64,000 bases of DNA, from positions 124,001-188,000 of the forward strand of contig NZ_JOIY01000007.1 of NCBI RefSeq assembly GCF_000720185.1, given 5' to 3'. The position numbers and the translations under genes were made by a program. Every line of letters begins with the position of its first letter. Within the stretch, counting starts at the first letter, position 1. The stretch comes from Streptomyces sp. NRRL S-340 (GTDB taxonomy: Bacteria; Actinomycetota; Actinomycetes; Streptomycetales; Streptomycetaceae). Shown piece after piece: positions 45,479 to 55,003 of the stretch. The notes below the pieces were generated by a model that made no database searches, was not told where the DNA came from, and was given only the letters and a program-made list of their open reading frames with translations.

Positions 45479-46783
45479 ATGAGTGCCGGCAGCGCGGGCG
45501 GTGCGGACGTCGGGACCTCTGCTGTGCGGGAGCGCTGGAACGCCCTGTTCCAGGGCTTGCAGAAGATGGGCCGCAGTCTCCAGTTGCCGATCGCGGTGCT
45601 GCCGGCCGCGGGGATCCTGAACCGGCTGGGGCAGCCGGACGTGTTCGGCAAGGACGGGCTGGGCTGGGTCGACGTCTCCAAGGTGATGGCGGGGGCGGGC
45701 GGCGCGCTGCTCGACGGGCAGCTGGGGCTGCCGATGCTGTTCTGCGTCGGTGTGGCGATCGGGATGGCGAAGAAGGCGGACGGTTCGACGGCGCTGGCGG
45801 CGGTGACGGGCTTCCTCGTCTACTACAACGTGCTGCACCAGTTCCCGACCAAGTGTCCGGCGGGGGCGCGGGTGATCGCGACGGGGTGCCAGGCGGCGGA
45901 CGGGACGGTGACGGCGTTCACGTTCCAGAATCCGGGAATCTTCGGCGGGATCGTGATGGGGCTGCTGTCCGCTTTCTTCTGGCGGCGCTTCCACCGTACG
46001 AAGCTGGTGGACTGGCTCGGTTTCTTCAACGGGCGACGGCTGGTGCCGATCATCATGGCCTTCGTGGCGATCCTGTTCGCCGCCCTGTGCCTGTGGGTGT
46101 GGCCGCCGGTCGGCCGGGGTCTGGAGAGTTTCAGCGACTGGCTGAGCGCTGCCGGGGCGTGGGGTGCGGGTGTCTTCGGGCTGGCGAACCGGGCGTTGCT
46201 GGTGATCGGTCTGCACCAGTTCCTGAACGTGCCGATCTGGTTCCAGTTCGGCAGTTACACCGAGCCGGACGGGACGGTGGTGCACGGCGACATCAACATG
46301 TTCCTGGCGGGAGACCCGCACGCGGGGCAGTTCACCTCGGGTTTCTTCCCGATCATGATGTTCGCGCTGCCGGCGGCGGCCCTGGCGATCACGCACACCG
46401 CCCGGCCGGGCCGGCGCAAGGAGGTCGGCGGGCTGATGCTGTCGGTGGCGCTGACGTCGTTCGTCACGGGGATCACCGAACCGCTGGAGTACTCGTTCCT
46501 GTTCATCGCCCCGGTGCTGTACGCGGTGCACGCGGTGCTGACGGGGGTGTCGATGGCGGTGACGTGGGCGCTGGGCGTGCACGACGGGTTCAGTTTCTCG
46601 GCGGGGCTGATCGACTACGTCATCAACTGGAACCTGGCGACGCGGCCGTGGGCGATCGTCCCGATCGGGCTGTGCTTCGCCGTGGTGTATTACGGGGTCT
46701 TCCGATTTGCCATCACGAAGTTCGATCTGAAGACTCCTGGTCGGGAGCCCGAGGACGAGGTCGAGGACACCACGAAGGCCTGA
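45479..46783 (+). CDS. nagE1: N-acetylglucosamine PTS EIIC permease (first paralogue)
   Basis: 434 residues from ATG 45479 (GGGAGG upstream). Ten or so membrane segments; ILNRLGQPDVFG and ALHDGFSFSAGLIDYVIN-type regions define the glucose/GlcNAc EIIC family (here LGVHDGFSFSAGLIDY). Works with NagF and Crr. A second, close EIIC copy follows after 165 bp. The paralogues differ mainly in the central loop (VIATGCQAADGTVT here). S. coelicolor also has two tandem copies, and NagE2 is the main GlcNAc permease there. Confidence 0.88.
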   Translation: MSAGSAGGADVGTSAVRERWNALFQGLQKMGRSLQLPIAVLPAAGILNRLGQPDVFGKDGLGWVDVSKVMAGAGGALLDGQLGLPMLFCVGVAIGMAKKADGSTALAAVTGFLVYYNVLHQFPTKCPAGARVIATGCQAADGTVTAFTFQNPGIFGGIVMGLLSAFFWRRFHRTKLVDWLGFFNGRRLVPIIMAFVAILFAALCLWVWPPVGRGLESFSDWLSAAGAWGAGVFGLANRALLVIGLHQFLNVPIWFQFGSYTEPDGTVVHGDINMFLAGDPHAGQFTSGFFPIMMFALPAAALAITHTARPGRRKEVGGLMLSVALTSFVTGITEPLEYSFLFIAPVLYAVHAVLTGVSMAVTWALGVHDGFSFSAGLIDYVINWNLATRPWAIVPIGLCFAVVYYGVFRFAITKFDLKTPGREPEDEVEDTTKA

Positions 46784-46894
46784 CGGGTCAAACCGGCGCG
46801 AAAGCGGCGCGCAAGGACCCTCGGGAGCCCGCACGGCGTGTAGTGGTCCGGTCGCGTTTTCGCGGGTTCCTTACGCCACCTTCATCGTGCTACA

Positions 46895-46927
46895 ACAGGT
46901 CTACACCACTGAGTGGTGTAGACCACC
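46895..46927. promoter_or_regulatory. Two dre sites upstream of nagE2
   Basis: ACAGGTCTACACCACT (46895-46910) and AGTGGTGTAGACCACC (46912-46927) are adjacent, one base apart, 21 bp before nagE2. Both match the DasR consensus. Double sites suggest tight repression. Confidence 0.85.
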
Positions 46928-46948
46928 ACCCGATGGAGGACGGACGTT

Positions 46949-48205
46949 ATGAGCACCGCCACCGCCGAGTCGACGGCGGCACCCGCGAAGAAGCGGGGAT
47001 CAGGCCTGTTCCAGGGCCTGCAGAAGGTCGGCCGAAGCCTGCAGCTTCCGATCGCCGTGCTGCCGGCGGCCGGCATCATGGTCCGGCTGGGCCAGGATGA
47101 CATCTTCGGCAAGGACGGCCTGGGCTGGGACAAGGTCGCCGCCGTGTTCAACAACGCGGGTGGCGCGCTGACCGGCTCCCTGCCGCTCCTGTTCTGCATC
47201 GGTGTGGCCATCGGTTTCGCCAAGAAGTCGGACGGTTCGACCGCGCTGGCCGCGGTGGTGGGCTTCCTCGTCTACAGCAAGGTCCTCGAGGCCTTCCCCC
47301 TGACCGAGCAGCACATCGAGAAGGGGAAGATAGTCGCGGCCACCTACAACAACCCGGGTGTGCTCGGCGGCATCATCATGGGTCTGCTGGCCGCGGTGCT
47401 GTGGCAGCGCTTCCACCGCACCAAGCTGGTGGACTGGCTCGGCTTCTTCAACGGCCGCCGCCTGGTGCCGATCATCATGGCCTTCGTCGGCATCGTGGTG
47501 GGCGTCGTCTTCGCCCTGATCTGGAAGCCGATCGGCACCGGCATCAGCGACTTCGGCGACTGGATGACCGGCCTCGGCTCGGGCGGCGCCGCCCTCTTCG
47601 GCGGCGTGAACCGCGCGCTGATCCCGGTCGGCATGCACCAGTTCGTGAACACCGTCGCCTGGTTCCAGCTCGGTGACTTCAAGAACTCCGCCGGTGAGAT
47701 CGTGCACGGCGACATCACCCGCTTCCTCGCCGGCGACCCGTCCGCCGGTCTCTTCCAGTCCGGCTTCTTCCCGATCATGATGTTCGGCCTGCCGGCCGCC
47801 GCGCTCGCCATCGCGCACTGCGCCCGTCCCGAGCGCCGCAAGGTCGTGCTCGGCATGATGATCTCCCTGGCCGCGACCTCGTTCGTCACCGGTGTCACCG
47901 AGCCGATCGAGTTCTCCTTCATGTTCATCGCGCCGGTCCTGTACGTGCTGCACGCCGTGCTCACCGCCGCGTCGATGGCCATCACCTGGGGCCTGGGCGT
48001 GCACGACGGCTTCAACTTCTCCGCCGGCTTCATCGACTACGCGCTGAACTGGCACCTGGCGACGAAGCCGTGGCTGATCATCCCGATCGGACTGGTCTTC
48101 GCGGTCATCTACTACGTGACCTTCCGCTTCGCCATCATCAAGTTCAACCTCCCCACCCCGGGCCGCGAGCCCGAGGAGGAGGTGGAGGACCTCACCAAGG
48201 CGTGA
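46949..48205 (+). CDS. nagE2: N-acetylglucosamine PTS EIIC permease (second paralogue)
   Basis: 418 residues from ATG 46949 (GGAGG upstream). Same fold as NagE1, with LGVHDGFNFSAGFIDYALNWHLATKPW and ending GREPEEEVEDLTKA; 16 residues shorter. Directly preceded by two dre sites and followed by a strong terminator, so it can be expressed on its own. In S. coelicolor this copy imports GlcNAc; that role is transferred by synteny and sequence. Confidence 0.9.
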   Translation: MSTATAESTAAPAKKRGSGLFQGLQKVGRSLQLPIAVLPAAGIMVRLGQDDIFGKDGLGWDKVAAVFNNAGGALTGSLPLLFCIGVAIGFAKKSDGSTALAAVVGFLVYSKVLEAFPLTEQHIEKGKIVAATYNNPGVLGGIIMGLLAAVLWQRFHRTKLVDWLGFFNGRRLVPIIMAFVGIVVGVVFALIWKPIGTGISDFGDWMTGLGSGGAALFGGVNRALIPVGMHQFVNTVAWFQLGDFKNSAGEIVHGDITRFLAGDPSAGLFQSGFFPIMMFGLPAAALAIAHCARPERRKVVLGMMISLAATSFVTGVTEPIEFSFMFIAPVLYVLHAVLTAASMAITWGLGVHDGFNFSAGFIDYALNWHLATKPWLIIPIGLVFAVIYYVTFRFAIIKFNLPTPGREPEEEVEDLTKA

Positions 48206-48220
48206 GCCTCCCCGGAACGT

Positions 48221-48261
48221 GACGAGGCCCCCCGAGCCGCTGCGGCTCGGGGGGCCTCGTC
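48221..48261. terminator. Terminator of nagE2 and the MBL gene
   Basis: GACGAGGCCCCCCGAGCCGC followed directly by its complement GCGGCTCGGGGGGCCTCGTC. Very strong, placed between convergent genes. Confidence 0.88.
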
Positions 48262-48286
48262 GTGCGCCGGCGGACGGCCGCCCGCC

Positions 48287-49039
48287 TCAGATCTCGTACG
48301 TCGCCCCGGGCGCCGCCAGTTCGACCGGGCCGTCGTAGACCGCGCGGGCGTCGGTGAGGTTGATCTGGGGGTCGGTCCACGGCGGGATGTGCGTGAGGAC
48401 CAGGCGGCGGGCGCGGGCGCGGGCGGCCGCCTCGCCGGCCTCGCGGCCGTTGAGGTGGAGGTCGGGGATGTTCTCCTTGCCGTCCGTGAAGGCCGCCTCG
48501 CACAGGAACAGGTCGGCGTCCCGGGCGAGTTCCTCCAGCGCTTCGCTGGTGCCGGTGTCACCGGAGTACGTCAGCGTCCGGCCGCCGTGTTCGAGCCGGA
48601 TGGCGTACGCCTCCACGGGGTGGGCCACCCGCTCGGTGTGCACGGTGAAGGGGCCGATGTCGAAGGTGCCCGGCTTGACCGTGTGGAAGTCGAAGACCTC
48701 GCTCATCGAGGAGGCGGTGGGCGTGTCGGCGTAGGCCGTGGTCAGCCGGTGCTCGGTGCCCTCGGGGCCGTGGACGGGGAGCGGGTCGCAGCGTCCGCCC
48801 TCGTGCCGGTAGTAGCGCGCGACGAAGTAGGCGCACATGTCGATGCAGTGGTCGGCGTGCAGGTGGCTCAGGAAGATCGCGTCGAGGTCGTAGAGACCGC
48901 AGTGGCGCTGCAGCTCGCCGAGGGCGCCGTTGCCCATGTCGAGGAGCAGCCGGAAGCCGTCGGCCTCTACGAGGTAGCTCGAGCAGGCCGATTCCGCGGA
49001 CGGGAACGACCCCGAGCAGCCGACGACGGTGAGCTTCAT
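48287..49039 (-). CDS. MBL fold metallohydrolase (RNase Z/arylsulfatase-like)
   Basis: 250 residues from ATG 49039. VVGCSGSFPSAESACSSYLVEADGFRLLLDMGNG, then the metal site SHLHADHCIDM, YSGDTG and THIPPW. This set resembles the RNase Z/ElaC-like and cAMP-phosphodiesterase branch rather than lactamases. Binds two metal ions; substrate uncertain. Syntenic neighbour of the nag genes. Divergent from the MazF-like gene. Confidence 0.85.
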   Translation of the reverse strand: MKLTVVGCSGSFPSAESACSSYLVEADGFRLLLDMGNGALGELQRHCGLYDLDAIFLSHLHADHCIDMCAYFVARYYRHEGGRCDPLPVHGPEGTEHRLTTAYADTPTASSMSEVFDFHTVKPGTFDIGPFTVHTERVAHPVEAYAIRLEHGGRTLTYSGDTGTSEALEELARDADLFLCEAAFTDGKENIPDLHLNGREAGEAAARARARRLVLTHIPPWTDPQINLTDARAVYDGPVELAAPGATYEI

Positions 49040-49251
49040 GGAGCAGAAACCTCCGCTGGCGGGAAAGATACAGAAGGTGACGGGGGTCGTGCGGTCCGTC
49101 GAGCGTAAGGCGCGCGAGGGCGGGTCGCTCCTTCGGCAAGGTCGGTTGTGGGCGAACTCACCTGTGGTGTCACCGGTTCGGCTGGACGTGGGGCGCATGA
49201 GGTGCGGAAGAGGGCGCGCACGGACCCCTGCGCGCCGGTAACGTCGTCCTT

Positions 49252-49707
49252 ATGGACACGTCCTGGTGGCTGGCGCTCGCGGCGGTGGTACTGCTGGCGC
49301 TCGTCGCCACGCTCGTCGACGGGTGGGGCCGGGGCCGCCGTCCCGCGGGGCGCAGGTCCCGTCCGCCGGGGCGTCCGGAGGGCCGGGGCGCCGTGGCGCG
49401 TCCGCGGCCCGCGGAGATCTGGTGGGCGACCGTGCCCTACGAGGAGGGTCCCGGCTCGAAGGACCGGCCCTGTCTGGTGCTGTCCGTGCACGGCAAGCGC
49501 GCCCGGGTCGCGAAGATCACCAGCAGGTACCGTGACGAGCGGGCGGGGGTGATCCCGTTGCCGCCCGGCTCGGTGGGGGACGCGCAGGGGCGGACGAGCT
49601 TCCTGGAGACCGACGAGGTGCGGGAGGTGCCCGTGTGGGACTTCCGGCGCCGGGTGGGGGTCGTGGACCCGGTGCTCTGGGACCAGGTGCGCTACCTGGC
49701 CGGGTGA
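49252..49707 (+). CDS. Membrane-anchored PemK/MazF-like protein
   Basis: 151 residues from ATG 49252. One N-terminal membrane helix (WWLALAAVVLLALVATLV), then a basic Arg/Pro linker and a PemK/MazF-type domain (about 53-150: RPAEIWWATVPYEEGPGSKDRPCLVLSVH, RVAKITSRYRD, FLETDEVREVPVWDFRRRVG). No antitoxin gene is adjacent. A cytoplasmic ribonuclease is expected for the fold, but the membrane anchor and lack of partner suggest a non-toxin role. Confidence 0.75.
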   Translation: MDTSWWLALAAVVLLALVATLVDGWGRGRRPAGRRSRPPGRPEGRGAVARPRPAEIWWATVPYEEGPGSKDRPCLVLSVHGKRARVAKITSRYRDERAGVIPLPPGSVGDAQGRTSFLETDEVREVPVWDFRRRVGVVDPVLWDQVRYLAG

Positions 49708-49811
49708 GACGGACGGCGGTGACCGCCCGTAGACCGTGGACCTCCCGTACTCGCCCCGGACCGGCCGTACGCCGTGAACTGCCCGTACGCCGCGAACCGC
49801 CCCTGCGTCTC

Positions 49812-50309
49812 TCATGGCTCCGTCACCTTCACGGTGACCGTCCACTCCTGGATGCCCTGGCAGGAGACCCTGCCGGGGGCGGTGGCGCACAGCGGGCGTG
49901 AGGCGGTGAGGCGGGCGGTGCCGGGAGCCGTGGCGGTGTAGGCGGCGAGGGCGTCGCCGGGCAGGATCACGATGCCCGCGTCGGCGCCCTTGAGGACGGT
50001 GCCGGTGGCCCTGACCGGCGTCCAGGGGCGTTCCTTGGTGCCGTCCAGGGTCAGGCGCAGGTAGCCGCCGACGGTGAGGCAGAGGGTGCGGCCGGAGTCC
50101 GCGGCGGTGAGGTCGGCGTGGGCGGTGCAGCCTGGCGCGGGCGGCCGGGCGGTGGAGGGGGAGGCGCCGCCGCTCCCCGGGGCCGTGGCACTCGCCGGTC
50201 CCCCCGTGCCCTTGCCGTCCTGCTGGGTGCCGCAGCCGGCGAGGAGCAGGGCGGCCGCCGCCGCGGCGGCGGTCGCGGCGGTGGTGCGGTGGAGCGTCGT
50301 ACGGCGCAT
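49812..50309 (-). CDS. Hypothetical lipoprotein
   Basis: 165 residues from ATG 50309. Signal with lipobox LLLAGC (Cys26), then a Gly/Ser/Ala linker. The domain has four cysteines (PGCTAHAD, RTLCLTVG, PLCATA, VSCQG) suited to two disulfides, and a beta-rich pattern ending WTVTVKVTEP. No family recognised. Surface-exposed on the outer face of the membrane. Convergent with the MazF-like gene. Confidence 0.68.
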   Translation of the reverse strand: MRRTTLHRTTAATAAAAAAALLLAGCGTQQDGKGTGGPASATAPGSGGASPSTARPPAPGCTAHADLTAADSGRTLCLTVGGYLRLTLDGTKERPWTPVRATGTVLKGADAGIVILPGDALAAYTATAPGTARLTASRPLCATAPGRVSCQGIQEWTVTVKVTEP

Positions 50310-50425
50310 GGGGCGTCCGCCTTTCTGCAGTCCCGTTCCGGGTGCCCGGTGGGCCGGGAACCCGGTGCCCTGGTGCCGATGTGACGTTCCTCCAGCACAT
50401 CAGGATCCCCGCGCACGCGCACGCC

Positions 50426-50457
50426 GGGGCCCCGGCCGGATCACCGGCCGGGGCCCC
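50426..50457 (-). terminator. Terminator of the S53 protease gene
   Basis: GGGGCCCCGGCCGG-ATCA-CCGGCCGGGGCCCC, a perfect 14-bp stem, just past the protease stop codon. Confidence 0.88.
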
Positions 50458-50478
50458 TCCCCCGCTGCGTCCGGTGGC

Positions 50479-52554
50479 TCAGCTGGTGCTCAGCGCCGTG
50501 TCGTCGACGACGAAGCTGGTCTGCAGGGAGGCGTCCTCCGTGCCGCTGAACTTCAGCGTGACCGTGGAGCCCGCCAGGGAGGACAGGTCGAGGGACTTCT
50601 GGACGTAGCCGGAGGCCGCGTCGGCGTTGGAGTACGTCGCCAGGGTCTTCGAGCCCGCGGTCACCGTCAGCTTGTCGTAGGCGGTGCTGCCGCTCTCCGC
50701 GGTGTCGACGTGCAGGTAGAAGGTGAGGACCGCCTTGCAGCCTGCTGGGATCGTCACCGTCTGGGACAGGGCGTCGGTGTGCGAGGTGCCGTAGCCGTCG
50801 AGCCACGCCTTGTAGGAACCGCTGTGGGCGGGCTCGCCGCTGTCGGTGGTGATGACGCCGCTGGAGGCGGTCCAGGAGGCGGTGCCGGACTCGAAGCCCG
50901 GGTTGGCCAGCAGCTGGGACGCGGTGCAGGTGCCGCCCCCGCCGGTGCCGACCGTCCAGGTGAACGAGGTGGAGCCGGAGGCGCCGGTGGAGTCCTTCGC
51001 GGTGACCGTGACCTGGTAGGTGCCGGCGGTGGAGGCGGTGCCGGTGATCAGGCCGGTGGAGCTGTTGACGGACAGGCCGGTGGGCAGGCCGGTGGCGCTG
51101 TAGGTGAGTGCCGCGCCGGCGCTGTCGGCGGCCTTGATCTGGAGGCTGACCGAGCCGCCGGTGGTGGTCGACTGGCTGCCGGGGTTGGTGACGGTCACCG
51201 TGTTGCCGGTGCCACCGCCGCCGGACGTGAAGGCGGTCGTGCCGTTCGGGGTGCCCCAGCCGGTCGGGCCGTCGTAGCCGGCGGCCGCCCTGCAGAAGTA
51301 CGCGGTGGAGCAGGAGCCGTTGGAGCCGCTGGTCACGTCGTACAGGTTGCCGGTGTGGGTGTAGGGGTACTTCGCCGGGTAGTCGCTCGCGCCCGGGGTG
51401 CCCGCGAGGGCGTAGACGCCGGCGATGATCGGGGCGGAGGCACTGGTGCCGCCGTAGACCGCCCAGCCGGAGCCGCCGTAGGTGTCGTAGACGGCGACGC
51501 CGGTGGCCGGGTCGGCGACCGCGGAGACGTCGGCCTCCATCCGCTTGGTGCAGCCGGTGTCGGTCTGCCAGCTCGGCTTGGGGTCGTAGGCCGAGCAGCC
51601 GGAGCCGGTGCCCTCGGTGGAGTTGGTGTTCCACACCGACTCGCTCCAGCCGCGGGAGCTGGAGGAGGCGGTGAGGGCGGTGCCGCCGACGGCGGTCACG
51701 TACTGGGAGGTCGCCGGGTACTCGGCGCCGTAGCCGGAGTCGCCGGCCGAGACGGTGATCGCGACGCCCGGGTGCTTGAAGTACTGGGTGTCCTCGGTGG
51801 TCTGGGAAGACGCCTCGGAGCCGCCCCAGCTGTTGGAGACGAACTTGGCGCCGAGGGCGACGGCCTCGTTCTCGGCCGTGCCGAGGTCGGTGTCGTTCGC
51901 GGAGTTCGCCTCGACCAGGATGATGCTGCAGTTCGGGCAGACCGCGCTGACCATGTCGATGTCGAGCGCTTCCTCACCGGCCCAGCCGCTGTCGTTGGTC
52001 GGCAGGGAGGTGGTGGAGCCGGTCTGGCTGACCTGCTTGAAGCAGCCGTTGGCCTTGGTGCAGGCCGACAGGCCGTACGTCGAGCGGTAGGTGGCCAGGT
52101 CGGACTCGGCGTTGGGGTCGTTGTAGGCGTCGACCACGGCGACCGTCAGGCCGGAGCCGCCCGTGCTGGGCAGGTTGTAGGCGCTGTGCAGGTTGGCCGG
52201 GGAGAGGCCGGAGGGCGCTGCGGCGGCGAGCGCGGAGGCGAGCCGCTGCTTGATGTCGGTGCGGCGCTGGGCGAAGCAGGAGGCCTCGCCGGGCCGGGCG
52301 TCGGCGCACAGCCGGGTGGTGGGAACCTTCTGGCCGGCCCTGCCGGTGGTGTGGAAGGTCTGCCGCTCGGGGGCCGTGAGGGCCCGCGCGTTCTGGGCGG
52401 TCCTCGTGGTGTGGGGGTGGGCGGCGGCGGGCTGGGCCGCACCGGCGGTCGGTGCCGCGACGAACCCGGTGACCGTGAGGGCGAGGGCGGGGAAAGCGAC
52501 GGCGAGGAGTCTGCGCAGACTCCGTCTCCGGCTGCTCGGGCGTGACTCACGCAT
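50479..52554 (-). CDS. Secreted S53 (sedolisin) serine-carboxyl protease with C-terminal Ig-like domain
   Basis: 691 residues from ATG 52554. Sec signal ([24 protein letters not shown]), a short propeptide, then the sedolisin domain. Catalytic residues: Glu194 and Asp198 (EEALD), Asp272 (SAGDSG), Ser371 in GGTSASAP. An Ig-like putative module (about 440-535: [37 protein letters not shown]) and a C-terminal beta-sandwich of the carbohydrate-binding or P-domain kind ([14 protein letters not shown]...) follow. The pro-region is short (about 75 residues), shorter than in many sedolisins. Extracellular protein breakdown at acidic pH. Confidence 0.9.
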   Translation of the reverse strand: MRESRPSSRRRSLRRLLAVAFPALALTVTGFVAAPTAGAAQPAAAHPHTTRTAQNARALTAPERQTFHTTGRAGQKVPTTRLCADARPGEASCFAQRRTDIKQRLASALAAAAPSGLSPANLHSAYNLPSTGGSGLTVAVVDAYNDPNAESDLATYRSTYGLSACTKANGCFKQVSQTGSTTSLPTNDSGWAGEEALDIDMVSAVCPNCSIILVEANSANDTDLGTAENEAVALGAKFVSNSWGGSEASSQTTEDTQYFKHPGVAITVSAGDSGYGAEYPATSQYVTAVGGTALTASSSSRGWSESVWNTNSTEGTGSGCSAYDPKPSWQTDTGCTKRMEADVSAVADPATGVAVYDTYGGSGWAVYGGTSASAPIIAGVYALAGTPGASDYPAKYPYTHTGNLYDVTSGSNGSCSTAYFCRAAAGYDGPTGWGTPNGTTAFTSGGGGTGNTVTVTNPGSQSTTTGGSVSLQIKAADSAGAALTYSATGLPTGLSVNSSTGLITGTASTAGTYQVTVTAKDSTGASGSTSFTWTVGTGGGGTCTASQLLANPGFESGTASWTASSGVITTDSGEPAHSGSYKAWLDGYGTSHTDALSQTVTIPAGCKAVLTFYLHVDTAESGSTAYDKLTVTAGSKTLATYSNADAASGYVQKSLDLSSLAGSTVTLKFSGTEDASLQTSFVVDDTALSTS

Positions 52555-52768
52555 GACGGTACTGCCTCCGTTGACGTGGGGATGCGCACTGGTCGGGCAG
52601 CCCGTGACGCGCGTAGCGGCGGCGACCGCGCAGTCATGAGCATGACACCTGACACCCCGGGATCTCACGTGTTCGTGACATGTCAGGGTGCGCCAGGAAC
52701 GTAGCCCCGGGCCGCCGGGACGCGGCAGTACCGGAGGGAATTCTTTGCCCCTCCATAGGATGAGATTG

Positions 52769-52833
52769 GCCCCCTCGTGGGAGGGGGCTGGGGCGTGCTT
52801 GAGACGGGCCGGACCCCTCCGCGGGAGGGGTCC
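52769..52833 (-). terminator. Two hairpins after cysM
   Basis: GGACCCCTCC-GCG-GGAGGGGTCC (52811-52833) and GCCCCCTC-GTGG-GAGGGGGC (52769-52788). Tandem terminator downstream of the cysO-cysM unit. Confidence 0.8.
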
Positions 52834-52843
52834 CGGGCGGACG

Positions 52844-53800
<957 letters not shown>

Positions 53801-53809
53801 TCAGCGGCC

Positions 53810-54088
53810 TCAGCGCATGCCGCCGGCGACGGCCGGCAGGATCGTCACGTTGTCGCCGTCGGCGAGCTTGGTGTTGATGCCGTCCAGGAAGCGGACGTCC
53901 TCGTCGTTCAGGTACACGTTGACGAAGCGGCGCAGCTGCTCACCGTCCACGATGCGCGCCTGGATGCCCGGGTGCCGGGCCTCGAGGTCGGCGAAGAGCG
54001 CGGCGAGGGTCTCCCCGTTGCCCTCCACCGCTTTGTGCCCGTCGGTGTAGGTGCGGAGGATGGTCGGGATGCGGACCTCGATGGCCAT
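53810..54088 (-). CDS. cysO: Sulfur carrier protein CysO (MoaD/ThiS family)
   Basis: 92 residues from ATG 54088. Ubiquitin-like: EVRIPTILRTYTDG, then FVNVYLNDEDVRFL and the C-terminal TILPAVAGGMR. The diglycine is followed by Met-Arg, so it must be trimmed before thiocarboxylation; the JAMM-type Mec encoded nearby is the natural candidate. It donates sulfur to CysM. Co-transcribed with cysM. Confidence 0.9.
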   Translation of the reverse strand: MAIEVRIPTILRTYTDGHKAVEGNGETLAALFADLEARHPGIQARIVDGEQLRRFVNVYLNDEDVRFLDGINTKLADGDNVTILPAVAGGMR

Positions 54089-54208
54089 GGTTGCGGGCTC
54101 CTGTCAGGAAGGTGTCGTCGGATCGGGGGGCGCGCGTCGTGAGGCCCCCAGGCGTTCGCCCCTGGGGGAGCGCCGCGGCTCACGGCCGTACGGCGGCGGC
54201 AGGGAACG

Positions 54209-54304
54209 TCAACAGATGGCGCTGTTCAACCTGCACAGGTCGACGTGCAGCCGCGCCACGAGCAGCGTGCCCGGGATGTCGTCGCTCACGTCGTGAAGAA
54301 CCAT
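54209..54304 (-). CDS. Cysteine leader peptide (attenuator uORF)
   Basis: 31 codons from ATG 54304, too short for usual ORF calls. The translation ends HVDLCRLNSAIC with Cys24 and Cys31, the last codon before the stop. This HVDLCR/SAxC pattern matches the small leader peptides found upstream of sulfur genes in actinobacteria. Ribosome stalling at low cysteine would raise cysO-cysM expression. It starts about 90 bp downstream of the mec stop and 120 bp upstream of cysO. Confidence 0.8.
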   Translation of the reverse strand: MVLHDVSDDIPGTLLVARLHVDLCRLNSAIC

Positions 54305-54394
54305 GGGCTCATCGTATCGATTCCCGGTCCGGTCCCCGGAGTGTGATCTCATCCTTCGGACGGAATACATCCGCGCTGCGAGACGGCGGCCCGT

Positions 54395-54817
54395 TCAGTA
54401 CGCCTCGACGACCTTGACCTCCTCCTCGCTGACCTCGCCCTCCACGATGCGGAACGAGCGGAACTGGAACTCGCCCGCGCCGTCGGTGTCGGCGGTGGAC
54501 ACGAGGACGTAGTGGGCGCCGGGCTCGTTGGCGTAGGAGATGTCGGTGCGGGAGGGGTGGGCCTCGGTCGCCGTGTGGGAGTGGTAGATGATCACCGGCT
54601 CCTCGTCGCGGTCGTCCATCTCGCGGTAGAGCTTGAGCAGGTCCTGCGAGTCGAACTCGTAGAAGGTGGGCGAGCGGGCCGCGTTCAGCATGGGGATGAA
54701 CCGCTCGGGGCGGCCGGCGCCGACGGGTCCCGCGACCACGCCGCACGCCTCGTCGGGGTGGTCGGCGCGGGCGTGGGCGACGATCTGGTCGTAGAGCGCC
54801 TGGGTGATGGTCAGCAT
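54395..54817 (-). CDS. mec: Mec-type JAMM metallopeptidase (CysO-cysteine hydrolase)
   Basis: 140 residues from ATG 54817. JAMM/MPN motif complete: Glu23 (DEACGVV), then HSHTATEAHPSRTD with His79, His81, Ser89 and Asp92. In Mycobacterium Mec+ hydrolyses the CysO-cysteine adduct to free cysteine and regenerate the carrier. It may also trim the Met-Arg from nascent CysO. Upstream of the leader peptide, with its own promoter region. Confidence 0.9.
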   Translation of the reverse strand: MLTITQALYDQIVAHARADHPDEACGVVAGPVGAGRPERFIPMLNAARSPTFYEFDSQDLLKLYREMDDRDEEPVIIYHSHTATEAHPSRTDISYANEPGAHYVLVSTADTDGAGEFQFRSFRIVEGEVSEEEVKVVEAY

Positions 54818-54945
54818 GGGCCAAAGGATAGACAGGGAACCAGAAGGGGCCGGCGCGTCCGGCAGGGGGGCGGTGCGTGACGGGCGGGCCGCCCCGTACC
54901 GGGGAACGGTACGGAACGGCCCATATGACGGACGTCCTGAGCGGC

Positions 54946-54980
54946 GGCCGGAGCGGGTCCCACGGGAATCCGCTCCGGCC
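54946..54980 (-). terminator. Terminator of the amino acid permease gene
   Basis: GGCCGGAGCGG...CCGCTCCGGCC stem with a 13-base loop, just past the permease stop at 55004. Confidence 0.82.
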
Positions 54981-55003
54981 GGACGTCCGGGTTCCGGTGC
55001 CGG

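Noticed and set aside
49812..50309. MazF-like gene and convergent lipoprotein as a toxin-antitoxin pair
   Set aside because: The second gene encodes a secreted lipoprotein with disulfide-type cysteines, so it cannot serve as a cytosolic antitoxin, and it is transcribed in the opposite direction.
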